From assembly GCF_001548055.1 (NCBI RefSeq), contig NZ_AP014724.1, positions 310,001-374,000 of the forward strand: DNA of 64,000 bases, read 5' to 3'. The notes under the pieces were generated by a model. The model was not told where the DNA came from. It saw nothing but the letters and a program-made list of their open reading frames with translations, and made no database searches. The stretch comes from Sulfurospirillum cavolei (lineage in GTDB: Bacteria > Campylobacterota > Campylobacteria > Campylobacterales > Sulfurospirillaceae). Of this stretch, positions 34,984 through 46,851 are shown piece after piece. The position numbers were made by a program, and so were the translations under genes. The first letter of the stretch is position 1, and each line of letters opens with the position of its first letter.

Positions 34984-36827
34984 ACGGCACTCCCTAAAAT
35001 AATCGTAAAGCACGCACCTTGATTTTGATTTGAGACAAAGATACGTCCGTTCATTTTATCTTCGATAATTAATTTTGACATGTAAAGCCCTATTCCGTGT
35101 CCGTGTTCTTTGGTGGTAAAGTATGCCTGAAAGACGTAAGGAAGCTTCTCCTCCGCAATACCGCCGGCGTTGTCCGCGATCGTGATGACGAGATTTCCCG
35201 CTTGATTGTAAATGGCGATGTCGATGATGCCCCGTTTGATTTTTTTGGCTTCTCGCGCCTCTTTGATTTGATCTTTGGCGTTGTTGACGATGTTGAGCAG
35301 GGTTTGCATAAATTCGTTTTTATACCCGCGAACCCTAAGATCGGTCGCGTTTGAGATGTCCACGCTAACGTCGATATAATTGTACTTGATCGTATGGTTG
35401 ATGATCTTTAGCATCGTTTCAACCGCTTCATTAACATCAAAAACGGTCTTTTCGGAAGAGGGCATAATAAACGTTTGAAAATCGTTGATCGTGTCGGTCA
35501 TATAGCGTACCTGTACCATAATGTCCTGAACGTATCGAGTGTGTTCTTCGTCGCTTTGAACCTCTTGCGCATAGAAGCGTTCTTGGGCAATGGTGGCGAT
35601 TTCGACGAGCGGATTTTTCCATTGGTGTGCGATCGAAGAGAAAATTTCGCCGATTTCGGCAAGCTTGGATTGTTGAATGATGAATTGTTGGTGCTTGTTT
35701 TTTTGCATTTCGATCGCACGCAGCTCTTGCTCGGAACGGATACGTCGGTAAATATTATGAGCAAGCCCCAAGATCAAGAAAATTAAAAACGGCGAGATTA
35801 AAAAGACCGCATCGATAAATTTACGGTACGTGTCGAAAAAAGTCGGCGTTGCGTTGATCGGTTCGTACGTGTCGATCGCAGGCTTTGGGTTTAGGGAAAA
35901 AGCCTCGAGTTTTTGGGCATCGAACTGATATGCATACGTTTGAAACGTGTCCACGTCGAGTGCGGGAAGTTTTTTATCTAAAATCTTGATCGCTTTTTCG
36001 CCGGTATGTTCGCCCAATTTTTTAATCAAAACGAGTTTACCGCCTAACGCACCTTTGCCGATAAAAAGCGTATCGGTAACAAAAACGGGCAATGCGCTTT
36101 TGTCAAGCATCGAGGCGATTTGGTTGTTGTAGTAAAGATTGCCTTCTTTGTCGTTGTAAAAGCGTACGAAAAAGATGGCTTCTTCGGGGTTTGGCTGCGA
36201 AAAACGCTCTTCAAGCTCCGCAAGCGTCGATCGACGGATATATTCGATCTCGATCGGAGCGCGGTTGTTACGGATAGCCTCTTGAATAAAAGGTTCGCTG
36301 TCGTCGCCGTTCGCACTCGTATCGTTGATAATATAGAGTTTTTTCAAATGCGGTATCATCGAGCGTATCATGGTTATCGTCTCAGGAATGGCACGTCTCT
36401 CCAAGATGCCGTAGACGCGATCTTCCAACTGCCTAGAGCTGACTTCTTCGGGTTCGAATTGCTCCAAGCCCGTAAATAAGATAGGCTCATTCGTGAAGAG
36501 CTCATGGTAGTATTTGATCACAAAATCATAGGCAAAATTATCGACGGCAATGATCAAATCGTAACGGTTTTTTTGCAATTGAAGCTTATACAATTCGCGC
36601 AATTTGGCGTAATACTCTTCGGAATTAATACGCTTAGAATCCATATACCAAATATTGATTTTAATGTCGGGATGCGTGTAAAAAACTCTTTCCATGCCTA
36701 AAATAACGTCATCGCTCCATTGAAAGCCGCGATGGTAGGAGTTAATAATTAAGATATTTTTATCGTGAGCCAAAAGAGGAATGACGTTTAAAAGAAGCAT
36801 AAAACAGAGTAAAATGGCCTTTTTCAC
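34980..36827 (-). CDS. Sensor histidine kinase with ABC-type periplasmic sensor
   Basis: A 615-residue kinase. Signal/anchor at about 1-20, a periplasmic ABC-substrate-binding-like domain (about 22-325; NILIINSYHRGFQWSDDVIL, DLIIAVDNFAYDF, LFTGLEQFEP), a membrane helix at about 338-360, then the kinase core: phosphorylated His401 in SSIAHQWKNPL, Asn in NIVNNAKDQI, DNAGGI and GHGIGLYMSK. The sensor type suggests binding of a small solute. It lies next to asparaginase, Dcu and aspartase genes on the same strand, so control of dicarboxylate/amino-acid use is possible, but this is only position. Confidence 0.9.
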   Translation of the reverse strand: MKKAILLCFMLLLNVIPLLAHDKNILIINSYHRGFQWSDDVILGMERVFYTHPDIKINIWYMDSKRINSEEYYAKLRELYKLQLQKNRYDLIIAVDNFAYDFVIKYYHELFTNEPILFTGLEQFEPEEVSSRQLEDRVYGILERRAIPETITMIRSMIPHLKKLYIINDTSANGDDSEPFIQEAIRNNRAPIEIEYIRRSTLAELEERFSQPNPEEAIFFVRFYNDKEGNLYYNNQIASMLDKSALPVFVTDTLFIGKGALGGKLVLIKKLGEHTGEKAIKILDKKLPALDVDTFQTYAYQFDAQKLEAFSLNPKPAIDTYEPINATPTFFDTYRKFIDAVFLISPFLIFLILGLAHNIYRRIRSEQELRAIEMQKNKHQQFIIQQSKLAEIGEIFSSIAHQWKNPLVEIATIAQERFYAQEVQSDEEHTRYVQDIMVQVRYMTDTINDFQTFIMPSSEKTVFDVNEAVETMLKIINHTIKYNYIDVSVDISNATDLRVRGYKNEFMQTLLNIVNNAKDQIKEAREAKKIKRGIIDIAIYNQAGNLVITIADNAGGIAEEKLPYVFQAYFTTKEHGHGIGLYMSKLIIEDKMNGRIFVSNQNQGACFTIILGSAV

Positions 36828-36891
36828 GGTCGTCTCCTCTTTAATTTTGGGCAGATATTATAACACCAAACCTTTTGACATGTAAAGAATA

Positions 36892-36920
36892 TCTCACCCC
36901 AAAAAATGGGGCGAGAAAAA
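36892..36920 (-). terminator. Putative hairpin terminator after the asparaginase gene
   Basis: On the minus strand CTCGCCCC pairs with GGGGTGAG (one GU pair) around a 7-nt T-rich loop, just after the asparaginase stop. The T-tract after it is weak (ATATTCTTT), so it may only slow transcription. It is followed by an incomplete copy of the dispersed palindrome (GACATGTAAAG). Confidence 0.45.
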
Positions 36921-36923
36921 GGC

Positions 36924-39310
<2,387 letters not shown>

Positions 39311-39370
39311 GGAAACTCCTTTAAGTAAACTTCTCTCAAGGTTTGATAAACCCTCAAAGCAGCTTAATGC

Positions 39371-39388
39371 TCGGGGCTTACGCCCCGA
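39371..39388 (-). terminator. Hairpin after the first aspartase gene
   Basis: A perfect 7-bp stem TCGGGGC / GCCCCGA with a 4-nt loop, ten bases after the aspA stop and before the dcu gene. No T-tract follows on the minus strand, so it is more likely an mRNA-processing or stability element than a full terminator. Confidence 0.4.
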
Positions 39389-39397
39389 AGCAAAAGG

Positions 39398-40825
39398 CTA
39401 TTTTTCGAATTTATCTTTTTCGGAGAGACCGAAATTGCGGGGTTTGATCATATTTTCAGGCTTGATGATGTCTTCAAGCTCTTCTTTGGCTAAAAGACCG
39501 CGTTCGAGAACGATGTCGTAAACCGAACGATGGGTTTCCAAAGCTTCCTTGGCGACTTTCGTGGAGTTTTCATAGCCGATAAAAGGGTTGAGCGCGGTCA
39601 CAAGACCGATGCTGTTAAGCACCAAGGCTTTGCATCGTTCCGAATTGGCGGTAATTCCGTCCACGCACGTATACGCAAGCGTTTCAAACGCATTTCGCAT
39701 CATGTTGATCGAATTGAAAAGATTAAACGCAATGACGGGCTCGAAAACGTTAAGCTGAAGTTGACCGCCCTCGCATGCCATCGTAACCGTGATGTCGCTC
39801 CCGATGACTTGAAAGCAGACTTGGTTGACCACTTCGGGAATGACGGGATTGACTTTGCCGGGCATAATAGAACTGCCCGGTTGCATCGCGGGAAGATTGA
39901 TTTCGCCAAAGCCCGTACGAGGGCCTGAACTTAAAAGCCTAAGATCGTTGCAGATTTTAGACATCTTGGTCGCAACGCGTTTGAGTACGCCCGAAATCTG
40001 TACGTACGCACCCGTATCCTGCGTCGCCTCGACCAGATCGCCCGCCGTCACGAAAGGTCGTCCCGTCACCTCTTGAAGCTTGGCTTCGACGGTCTTGGCA
40101 TAATCGGGATGTGCATTGATACCCGTACCGATTGCCGTAGCTCCCATATTGATTTCGCGTACGAGTTGTCTCGCTTCGCTAACCCTTTGAATGTCTTCTC
40201 CGATCATAACCGCATACGTTCGAAACTCTTGCTCTAAGCTCATCGGTACGGCGTCTTGAAGTTGGGTTCTTCCCATTTTAATGACGTCTTTGAATTCGCT
40301 TGCTTTCTTGGCAAACGAATCTTTGATAATCCGCATCGAATCGCCGAGTTCCCCAAGCTTCTCGTAAAGAGCGACCCTTAACGCCGTAGGGTATGCGTCG
40401 TTAGTGGATTGAGAAAGATTGACGTCGTTGTTGGGATGTAAAAACTGATACGCACCCTTAGGATGCCCCATCGACTCTAAACCGATGTTGGCGATGACTT
40501 CGTTGGCATTCATATTGGTCGAAGTACCCGCACCTCCTTGAATCATATCGACGACAAATTGATCGTGAAACTTTCCGGAGATAATGTGCTCGCACGCTTC
40601 GACGATAGCGTTTTTCTTTGCCTCCGAGAGTAAATGCAGTTCGTAATTGGCTAAAGCGGCTGCTTTTTTAACCTTGGCGATGGATTCGATAAAAGTCGGA
40701 AAACTACCGAGCGTAACGCCCGTAATGTGAAAGTTCTCCGCCGCTCGCGCGGTTTGAACGCCGTAATAACATTCGTCGGATATCTCTTTATCGCCGATTA
40801 AGTCGTGTTCGATTCTGGTTGACAT
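39398..40825 (-). CDS. aspA: Aspartate ammonia-lyase, copy 1
   Basis: A 475-residue aspartase that converts aspartate to fumarate and ammonia. The fumarase/aspartase signature GSSIMPGKVNP is near residue 320, with NMNANEVIANIGLE, QSTNDAYPTALRVAL and GRTQLQDAVPMSL upstream. It starts MSTRIEHDL. Codons from residue 4 or so to the end match copy 2 at 41008-42438 with no difference in protein sequence; see findings. It lies in the asparaginase-Dcu-aspartase block and supplies fumarate for respiration. Confidence 0.96.
   Translation of the reverse strand: MSTRIEHDLIGDKEISDECYYGVQTARAAENFHITGVTLGSFPTFIESIAKVKKAAALANYELHLLSEAKKNAIVEACEHIISGKFHDQFVVDMIQGGAGTSTNMNANEVIANIGLESMGHPKGAYQFLHPNNDVNLSQSTNDAYPTALRVALYEKLGELGDSMRIIKDSFAKKASEFKDVIKMGRTQLQDAVPMSLEQEFRTYAVMIGEDIQRVSEARQLVREINMGATAIGTGINAHPDYAKTVEAKLQEVTGRPFVTAGDLVEATQDTGAYVQISGVLKRVATKMSKICNDLRLLSSGPRTGFGEINLPAMQPGSSIMPGKVNPVIPEVVNQVCFQVIGSDITVTMACEGGQLQLNVFEPVIAFNLFNSINMMRNAFETLAYTCVDGITANSERCKALVLNSIGLVTALNPFIGYENSTKVAKEALETHRSVYDIVLERGLLAKEELEDIIKPENMIKPRNFGLSEKDKFEK
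39401..40815. repeat. Long direct repeat, copy A (aspA body)
   Basis: About 1415 bp repeated at 41014-42428 with a constant offset of 1613, so no insertion or deletion. The translations on both strands are the same and I saw no base difference when comparing line by line. The match begins and ends inside the genes, and the flanks are unrelated. Confidence 0.9.
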
Positions 40826-40983
40826 AGTGTCTCCTTAAAATTTAAAGGTAGCGGAAGTGTAAACCTTGAAAGAGACTTGAAAATGACTTTTCGACGTTTT
40901 TTTAAAATTTTTTTGAAATAAAGCAACTAATTATCGAACGTAAAAAATAGATCGTAAAAAGAGGGAATGAAGGAGGTAAAGTA

Positions 40984-41000
40984 GAGGGCAAAATGCCCTC
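40984..41000 (-). terminator. Hairpin after the second aspartase gene
   Basis: A perfect 7-bp stem GAGGGCA / TGCCCTC with a 3-nt loop, directly after the copy 2 stop on the minus strand. The downstream DNA is pyrimidine-rich but has no clean T-run. It separates the two aspA genes, which suggests that copy 1 has its own promoter in 40826-40983. Confidence 0.5.
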
Positions 41001-41007
41001 GGAAGCG

Positions 41008-42438
41008 TTAGCGTTTTTCGAATTTATCTTTTTCGGAGAGACCGAAATTGCGGGGTTTGATCATATTTTCAGGCTTGATGATGTCTTCAAGCTCTTCTTT
41101 GGCTAAAAGACCGCGTTCGAGAACGATGTCGTAAACCGAACGATGGGTTTCCAAAGCTTCCTTGGCGACTTTCGTGGAGTTTTCATAGCCGATAAAAGGG
41201 TTGAGCGCGGTCACAAGACCGATGCTGTTAAGCACCAAGGCTTTGCATCGTTCCGAATTGGCGGTAATTCCGTCCACGCACGTATACGCAAGCGTTTCAA
41301 ACGCATTTCGCATCATGTTGATCGAATTGAAAAGATTAAACGCAATGACGGGCTCGAAAACGTTAAGCTGAAGTTGACCGCCCTCGCATGCCATCGTAAC
41401 CGTGATGTCGCTCCCGATGACTTGAAAGCAGACTTGGTTGACCACTTCGGGAATGACGGGATTGACTTTGCCGGGCATAATAGAACTGCCCGGTTGCATC
41501 GCGGGAAGATTGATTTCGCCAAAGCCCGTACGAGGGCCTGAACTTAAAAGCCTAAGATCGTTGCAGATTTTAGACATCTTGGTCGCAACGCGTTTGAGTA
41601 CGCCCGAAATCTGTACGTACGCACCCGTATCCTGCGTCGCCTCGACCAGATCGCCCGCCGTCACGAAAGGTCGTCCCGTCACCTCTTGAAGCTTGGCTTC
41701 GACGGTCTTGGCATAATCGGGATGTGCATTGATACCCGTACCGATTGCCGTAGCTCCCATATTGATTTCGCGTACGAGTTGTCTCGCTTCGCTAACCCTT
41801 TGAATGTCTTCTCCGATCATAACCGCATACGTTCGAAACTCTTGCTCTAAGCTCATCGGTACGGCGTCTTGAAGTTGGGTTCTTCCCATTTTAATGACGT
41901 CTTTGAATTCGCTTGCTTTCTTGGCAAACGAATCTTTGATAATCCGCATCGAATCGCCGAGTTCCCCAAGCTTCTCGTAAAGAGCGACCCTTAACGCCGT
42001 AGGGTATGCGTCGTTAGTGGATTGAGAAAGATTGACGTCGTTGTTGGGATGTAAAAACTGATACGCACCCTTAGGATGCCCCATCGACTCTAAACCGATG
42101 TTGGCGATGACTTCGTTGGCATTCATATTGGTCGAAGTACCCGCACCTCCTTGAATCATATCGACGACAAATTGATCGTGAAACTTTCCGGAGATAATGT
42201 GCTCGCACGCTTCGACGATAGCGTTTTTCTTTGCCTCCGAGAGTAAATGCAGTTCGTAATTGGCTAAAGCGGCTGCTTTTTTAACCTTGGCGATGGATTC
42301 GATAAAAGTCGGAAAACTACCGAGCGTAACGCCCGTAATGTGAAAGTTCTCCGCCGCTCGCGCGGTTTGAACGCCGTAATAACATTCGTCGGATATCTCT
42401 TTATCGCCGATTAAGTCGTGTTCGATTCGCGTAGGCAC
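41008..42438 (-). CDS. aspA: Aspartate ammonia-lyase, copy 2
   Basis: A 476-residue aspartase, MPTRIEHDL at the start and one extra C-terminal Arg; otherwise the same protein as copy 1. Same signature (GSSIMPGKVNP) and same reaction. The upstream region (42439-42560) differs wholly from that of copy 1 and has a perfect TTTACATGTAAA, so the two genes probably respond to different signals or add dose. Both reading frames are intact. Confidence 0.96.
   Translation of the reverse strand: MPTRIEHDLIGDKEISDECYYGVQTARAAENFHITGVTLGSFPTFIESIAKVKKAAALANYELHLLSEAKKNAIVEACEHIISGKFHDQFVVDMIQGGAGTSTNMNANEVIANIGLESMGHPKGAYQFLHPNNDVNLSQSTNDAYPTALRVALYEKLGELGDSMRIIKDSFAKKASEFKDVIKMGRTQLQDAVPMSLEQEFRTYAVMIGEDIQRVSEARQLVREINMGATAIGTGINAHPDYAKTVEAKLQEVTGRPFVTAGDLVEATQDTGAYVQISGVLKRVATKMSKICNDLRLLSSGPRTGFGEINLPAMQPGSSIMPGKVNPVIPEVVNQVCFQVIGSDITVTMACEGGQLQLNVFEPVIAFNLFNSINMMRNAFETLAYTCVDGITANSERCKALVLNSIGLVTALNPFIGYENSTKVAKEALETHRSVYDIVLERGLLAKEELEDIIKPENMIKPRNFGLSEKDKFEKR
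41014..42428. repeat. Long direct repeat, copy B (aspA body)
   Basis: The partner of 39401-40815; see that entry. Because the intergenic sequences do not match, a plain recent tandem duplication of gene plus flanks is not seen; conversion between older copies or duplication of the coding part only would fit. Confidence 0.9.
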
Positions 42439-42858
42439 GGGTACTCCTTTGAGACGGTTTGCACCATTATAGAGAGTCTTGCTTTGCGAAATCTTTACAT
42501 GTAAAAATTATATCGTAGATGAATCTTGAAAGATAAGCGTTTGTAATACATCAATCAGGATGCATTTAATGCATATTTAAGAAAATTTACAGTTAAATGT
42601 GACGTTATATTTTTTTATATCTAACGAAATATAACCCAGCGTACCTGTTGTGTGAATTTCATTTTTCGTTCTTGTTTTTAACTTCAAAGATGCTTTTTAG
42701 GCTATGCGGATACGATAACTCATCCCAACGAAATGTGATTTTTTTATTCTAAATACCTCACAGGTGAACGTTTTGTTGCTCTATCGGTGAAGCCTAACGC
42801 AACGCCACTCATTGTATATAAATAGATATAGTTTAATTATTACTTAAAAGGAGTCGGC
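42439..42858. promoter_or_regulatory. Divergent intergenic region between aspA and a receptor gene
   Basis: 420 bp, AT-rich, with no gene that I can support. It holds the promoter of aspA copy 2 (minus) with TTTACATGTAAA at 42494-42505, and that of the TonB-dependent receptor (plus), whose start GTG 42859 has AAAGGAG upstream. AT-rich DNA at about 42810-42850 may contain the -10 and an iron-type operator. I looked for a cobalamin riboswitch and did not find one. Confidence 0.5.
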
Positions 42859-44970
42859 GTGAACAAAAACGGTTTGAAGGGGTTGAGTGCGATACTGATC
42901 CCTCTTTTGTGTGCTACAAGCGTATGGAGTGAAGAAAGTAAAGACAAAACCAATGTCGTGCTTGAGGGTGTCGTTGTTTCGACGGAACGTTTTCAGGAGT
43001 TAGAGGGCGGTATCGCGGACGGTTTTTTAACCAAAGAGGTTTCCGTCGGTGCATTGGGCGATAAACGAGCGTTTGATGTTCCCTATCAAATCAACACCAT
43101 TCCCAAAGAGATCATTAAAAACCAACGCTCCCAAGGCTTGGAAGACGTTATCAAATACATTCCCTCTGCTCAAATAGAGTGGCGAGGCGGTGCGGATGTC
43201 GGGCGTCCACAAACCAGAGGTATGCGAGGCGATGTCGTGGCGAACAGTTACTGGGACGGATTACATGTCGTTTCTACGACCGCAACCCCGATGGCAATGT
43301 TCGATAGCCTCCAAATTTTAAACGGGCTCTCAGGCTCATTGTACGGTGCGGCCAATCCTTCGGGCGTATACAATTTTGAACGTAAACGACCGACGAATGA
43401 GTATGAAAACTCTCTACTTTTTACGTATGGAGAAAGTGGACATGCCGAAGCAGAAGCCGATGTAGGCGGTAGACTCAACGATAAAGTAGGGTACAGAGGT
43501 GTTTTCGTAGGCGGTGACGGCGAGGGATACGTCGAAGGAAGCAATCTCAGACGCCAGCTTATCTCGACGGGGCTTGATTTTTATCTGACCGATCGGCTGA
43601 CATTGGAGACAAACTTCAGTTACTACAAATACATCAAAGAGGGCTATACCGGTCAGTTTAATATGCCTTATACCGCACTAGGCGTTGCACGCTATACCCT
43701 TCCTGACGCATACGATGCATCCGATGAAAAATACGCGCAAAAAAATGCGGGGAGGAAACTCACAACCACCACGTACAGTGGAAAACTCAAATACGACATA
43801 GCCGATAATTGGTATGCTGAGGGCGGATACTTAACACAACGTGCCGATAGAGCGCTTTATGGCTTAACCAACACATATAATTCCAATAACGGAACGTATA
43901 CGTCATCCGTACCGGCTCAAACCACGGCAACCCGCTTTGAGCTTGATAGTTATATGGCTTATATCAAAACGAAGCAAGAGATTTTAGGCTTTGAAAATGA
44001 TATTGCGATGGGCGGAAACGGTTATATTTGGGATATTTATACCAATAAAGCAACCGGAGGTAGGTACATCTCTTCGACTACCGATGTGAAGAATTTAACG
44101 TTGGGAGATACGATTAGGTTTAACGATCAGTGGCAAACTTTAGTATCCGTCGGTAAAAGCTGGATAGGAACCGAATCGTACAATGTTGCGGGAGTAACGA
44201 CTTCGGACGTTTCTAAACAAGACTACAGTTATGCCGCAAGCGTGATTTACCAGCCGATAGAAAATTTAAGTTTGTACGTGACGTATGCGGACAGTATTCA
44301 ACCGGGGGATTCCGGAACGGACGTACACGGGGTTATAAGAACGTTAGATCCTTACCGCAGTAAACAGTACGAAGTCGGTGCAAAACTCGCTTTAGAGCGG
44401 ATCGATCTCTCAACGGCTCTTTTTCAAATCAAACGACCGACAGCGTATACGGGAAGTGATGGCGTCTTTGAAGAACAAGGTGAACAGACCAATAAAGGCG
44501 TCGAGTTTATGGCATCGGGTAAGTTGACCCAATCAACGGCGGTATTCGGCGGCGTTACGTTTATGGATACTGAAATCAGCGGTGCCAAAATAGCCAATAT
44601 CAACAATAAAGAAGCAATCGGCATGCCCGAATGGCAAGCCAATCTTTTGGTGGAATACACCGTTCCTAGCTTTGAGGAACTCGTACTCAGCAGTAACTTT
44701 CACTACACGGGTGAGCGAGCGATTGATCCGGCTAATACCCAATGGGCAGATGAATACTTTACGATTGATCTAAGCGCACGGTATGCGACCAAAAAACTTT
44801 GGGGCGATCGAACGATTTTTAGGCTTTCTGTCAATAACATCACCGATGAAAAATATTGGGGCGGCATTTTTGCCAGTAACGGTTTAGACGGCAATGCTGC
44901 TTCTGGTTCAACCAGCTTGTTTTTAGGCGAGCCGCGCAATATTACGGCTTCGGTTGAAGTTCGATTTTAA
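42859..44970 (+). CDS. TonB-dependent siderophore-type receptor
   Basis: A 703-residue receptor starting at GTG with AAAGGAG upstream. Signal peptide at about 1-25 (IPLLCATSVWSEE), then a plug with GVVVSTER, FDVPYQINTIPKEIIKNQ, QTRGMRGDVVANSYWDGLHV and GLSGSLYGAANPSGVYN, then the barrel, ending ITASVEVRF with the terminal Phe. The plug pattern matches the TonB-siderophore group (FhuE/FpvA-like). It opens an apparent operon with a methyltransferase and a metal-chelate binding protein. It is only loosely similar to the receptor at 3836-5854. Confidence 0.9.
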   Translation: MNKNGLKGLSAILIPLLCATSVWSEESKDKTNVVLEGVVVSTERFQELEGGIADGFLTKEVSVGALGDKRAFDVPYQINTIPKEIIKNQRSQGLEDVIKYIPSAQIEWRGGADVGRPQTRGMRGDVVANSYWDGLHVVSTTATPMAMFDSLQILNGLSGSLYGAANPSGVYNFERKRPTNEYENSLLFTYGESGHAEAEADVGGRLNDKVGYRGVFVGGDGEGYVEGSNLRRQLISTGLDFYLTDRLTLETNFSYYKYIKEGYTGQFNMPYTALGVARYTLPDAYDASDEKYAQKNAGRKLTTTTYSGKLKYDIADNWYAEGGYLTQRADRALYGLTNTYNSNNGTYTSSVPAQTTATRFELDSYMAYIKTKQEILGFENDIAMGGNGYIWDIYTNKATGGRYISSTTDVKNLTLGDTIRFNDQWQTLVSVGKSWIGTESYNVAGVTTSDVSKQDYSYAASVIYQPIENLSLYVTYADSIQPGDSGTDVHGVIRTLDPYRSKQYEVGAKLALERIDLSTALFQIKRPTAYTGSDGVFEEQGEQTNKGVEFMASGKLTQSTAVFGGVTFMDTEISGAKIANINNKEAIGMPEWQANLLVEYTVPSFEELVLSSNFHYTGERAIDPANTQWADEYFTIDLSARYATKKLWGDRTIFRLSVNNITDEKYWGGIFASNGLDGNAASGSTSLFLGEPRNITASVEVRF

Positions 44971-44978
44971 GGATTACG

Positions 44979-45815
44979 ATGAACGGACTTGTGAATTGGG
45001 AAGCATTGCGTCGACAACGTTTTGCAATGCTTAGAGACCCTAAAACGCCAAACGTTGATTGGAATGCGATGGCGGAAATGTACGACGGCATGGCTAAGCT
45101 TGAAAAATCTTTTACGCAAAAACAAGTCGATGCGATGGGTATTACCCAAGACGATACGGTCGTCGATATCGGTTGCGGACCGGGAAGATTAACCGTGCCG
45201 ATGGCACAAAAAGCTAAATCGGTGACATGCGTGGACGCTTTTGAAAAAATGTTGGAGCGTTGCGTGCAAAACGTACGCGATGCAGGGCTTCATAACGTTA
45301 AACCTTTGTTGCAAAGTTGGTTAGAGAAGGACGCGGTAGCAAAGATCGGCAAGCATGATATTGCCGTGGCGTCACGCTCGGTCGGTATGTTTGATATTCT
45401 CAAACTCAATCAGTTGGCGACCAAGTATGTTTTTGTGATGAGTTTTGCGAATGCTCCGAGTTTACGGGAAATTCAGTTGGATTTTTTGGAGGGCATTACG
45501 GATATTCCTCCGATGAAGAAATTACCGGATGAGCGTATGTTTGACTATAACCTAACGTTCAATACCATTTACGATCTTGGAGCCAACCCCAGCGTCGTTG
45601 TATTGGACGACGGGTTTGAGCGTATTTACGATTCGAAAGAAGAGGCGTATGAACATTTACGGTTTGTGGGGAAAATCTTGCCCGAGCACGAGGAACGCTA
45701 TCGCTATAACGTCGATCGATGTTTGATGCCGCTTGAAGACGGAAAATGGCAAATGCTTCGAAAAACGCAAACGTATGTGATGTGGTGGAAACCTTCGGAA
45801 TTACAATTACCCTAA
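44979..45815 (+). CDS. Class I SAM-dependent methyltransferase in the uptake operon
   Basis: A 278-residue methyltransferase. The SAM site is VVDIGCGPGRLTVPMAQKA (about 63-81) followed by the acidic VTCVDAFEKML. It starts 8 bp after the receptor gene and is followed 11 bp on by a binding-protein gene, so it is likely co-expressed with uptake. It may modify the chelator or a cofactor handled by this cluster; the substrate is unknown. Confidence 0.85.
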   Translation: MNGLVNWEALRRQRFAMLRDPKTPNVDWNAMAEMYDGMAKLEKSFTQKQVDAMGITQDDTVVDIGCGPGRLTVPMAQKAKSVTCVDAFEKMLERCVQNVRDAGLHNVKPLLQSWLEKDAVAKIGKHDIAVASRSVGMFDILKLNQLATKYVFVMSFANAPSLREIQLDFLEGITDIPPMKKLPDERMFDYNLTFNTIYDLGANPSVVVLDDGFERIYDSKEEAYEHLRFVGKILPEHEERYRYNVDRCLMPLEDGKWQMLRKTQTYVMWWKPSELQLP

Positions 45816-45826
45816 AGAAGAAAAAC

Positions 45827-46849
45827 ATGAGAAACTTTTTGGTGCTCTGGATCGCCTTTTGGACGATCAGTATTCATTTGTATGCCGACGAAGCGGTACG
45901 AACCCTCAAAGATAGCGACGGTAAAGAGGTCGTCGTACCTTTACATGTCAAAAGGGTCGTACCGCTGATCGGGGCATTTGCCCAAGTGACGGGTATGCTT
46001 GGCAAAGAGCACACGATGGTCGCGACCGTACCGCGGCTTTCCACCATGTTCTATACGGTTTTTCCTTCCGTAGAGCAAAAAAGTAGCGTCGGTAATCCTT
46101 CGGTCAATATCGAAGCGATTATTGCCGCTCAAGCGCAAGTCGTGTACGGACCGACCGCTTATTTTTTAAAGGATACCCAGATCGCTCAATTAAAGAGTGC
46201 CGGTGTTGCCGTTGTGAATGTGGCAAACTTTTCGACGATCGAAGAGATGAAAGAGAGCATTACGTTGATCGGAGAGATTTTAGGGGAAGATGCTCCGCAA
46301 ACCGCAAAGCTTTTTAACGACTATTACGACGCCGTTATAGCGCGCGTACAGGCTAAAACGCAAACGCTTTCTCCAAAGCTGAAAGTTTTAACGCTTAATT
46401 TTTCGGCGGGAAGCTATACGACGCTCAACGATAGCGATATAGGGTCTATATACGTTAAAATCGCCGGAGGCGTCAATGTCGCCGCAGATTATGCCTTGGA
46501 TTCGAAAGGGATCGCAAAAACGCTCAACGGCGAACAGGTTCTTGTATGGAACCCCGACGTCATCGTAACGTATAGCCGAATGAGCCAAGAAACGATTCTT
46601 AACAACCCCGCATTTCAAACACTCAATGCCGTTAAAAACCGTCGTGTTTACGTCGTTCCGACGGGCGTTTATTTGTGGGCGGTGCGCAGTGCCGAGGGTG
46701 CGTTAGAGCCTTTATGGTTGGCAAAAACGCTTTATCCCGATCTGTTTCAAGACCTCTCTTTAGAAAACGAGGTACGTAGTTTTTATCGGCTTTTTTACCG
46801 TTACGACGTGAGCGATGAAGAGATCAAAACGATTTTGAAAGGCGCGTAA
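45827..46849 (+). CDS. Metal-chelate ABC transporter substrate-binding protein (FecB/BtuF type)
   Basis: A 340-residue periplasmic protein from ATG 45827; signal peptide at about 1-20 (LWIAFWTISIHLYADE). The TroA/BtuF fold is shown by RTLKDSDGKEVVVPLHVKRV, LIGAFAQVTGMLGKE and VLVWNPDVIVTYSRMSQETI. No permease or ATPase follows; the free FecCD/FecE pair at 1943-3747 lacks a binding protein, so they may form one system. The longer reading from 45746 lies within the methyltransferase gene. Confidence 0.88.
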   Translation: MRNFLVLWIAFWTISIHLYADEAVRTLKDSDGKEVVVPLHVKRVVPLIGAFAQVTGMLGKEHTMVATVPRLSTMFYTVFPSVEQKSSVGNPSVNIEAIIAAQAQVVYGPTAYFLKDTQIAQLKSAGVAVVNVANFSTIEEMKESITLIGEILGEDAPQTAKLFNDYYDAVIARVQAKTQTLSPKLKVLTLNFSAGSYTTLNDSDIGSIYVKIAGGVNVAADYALDSKGIAKTLNGEQVLVWNPDVIVTYSRMSQETILNNPAFQTLNAVKNRRVYVVPTGVYLWAVRSAEGALEPLWLAKTLYPDLFQDLSLENEVRSFYRLFYRYDVSDEEIKTILKGA

Positions 46850-46851
46850 CG

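Noticed and set aside
39530-39928. Identical plus-strand frames of 132 and 83 residues in both aspA copies
   Set aside because: They are mirror readings of the duplicated aspartase genes, with no ribosome-binding site and no recognisable family.
42600-42858. A cobalamin riboswitch before the second receptor
   Set aside because: A GCCACT stretch near 42800 caught the eye, but the other conserved B12-box elements and pairing are missing.
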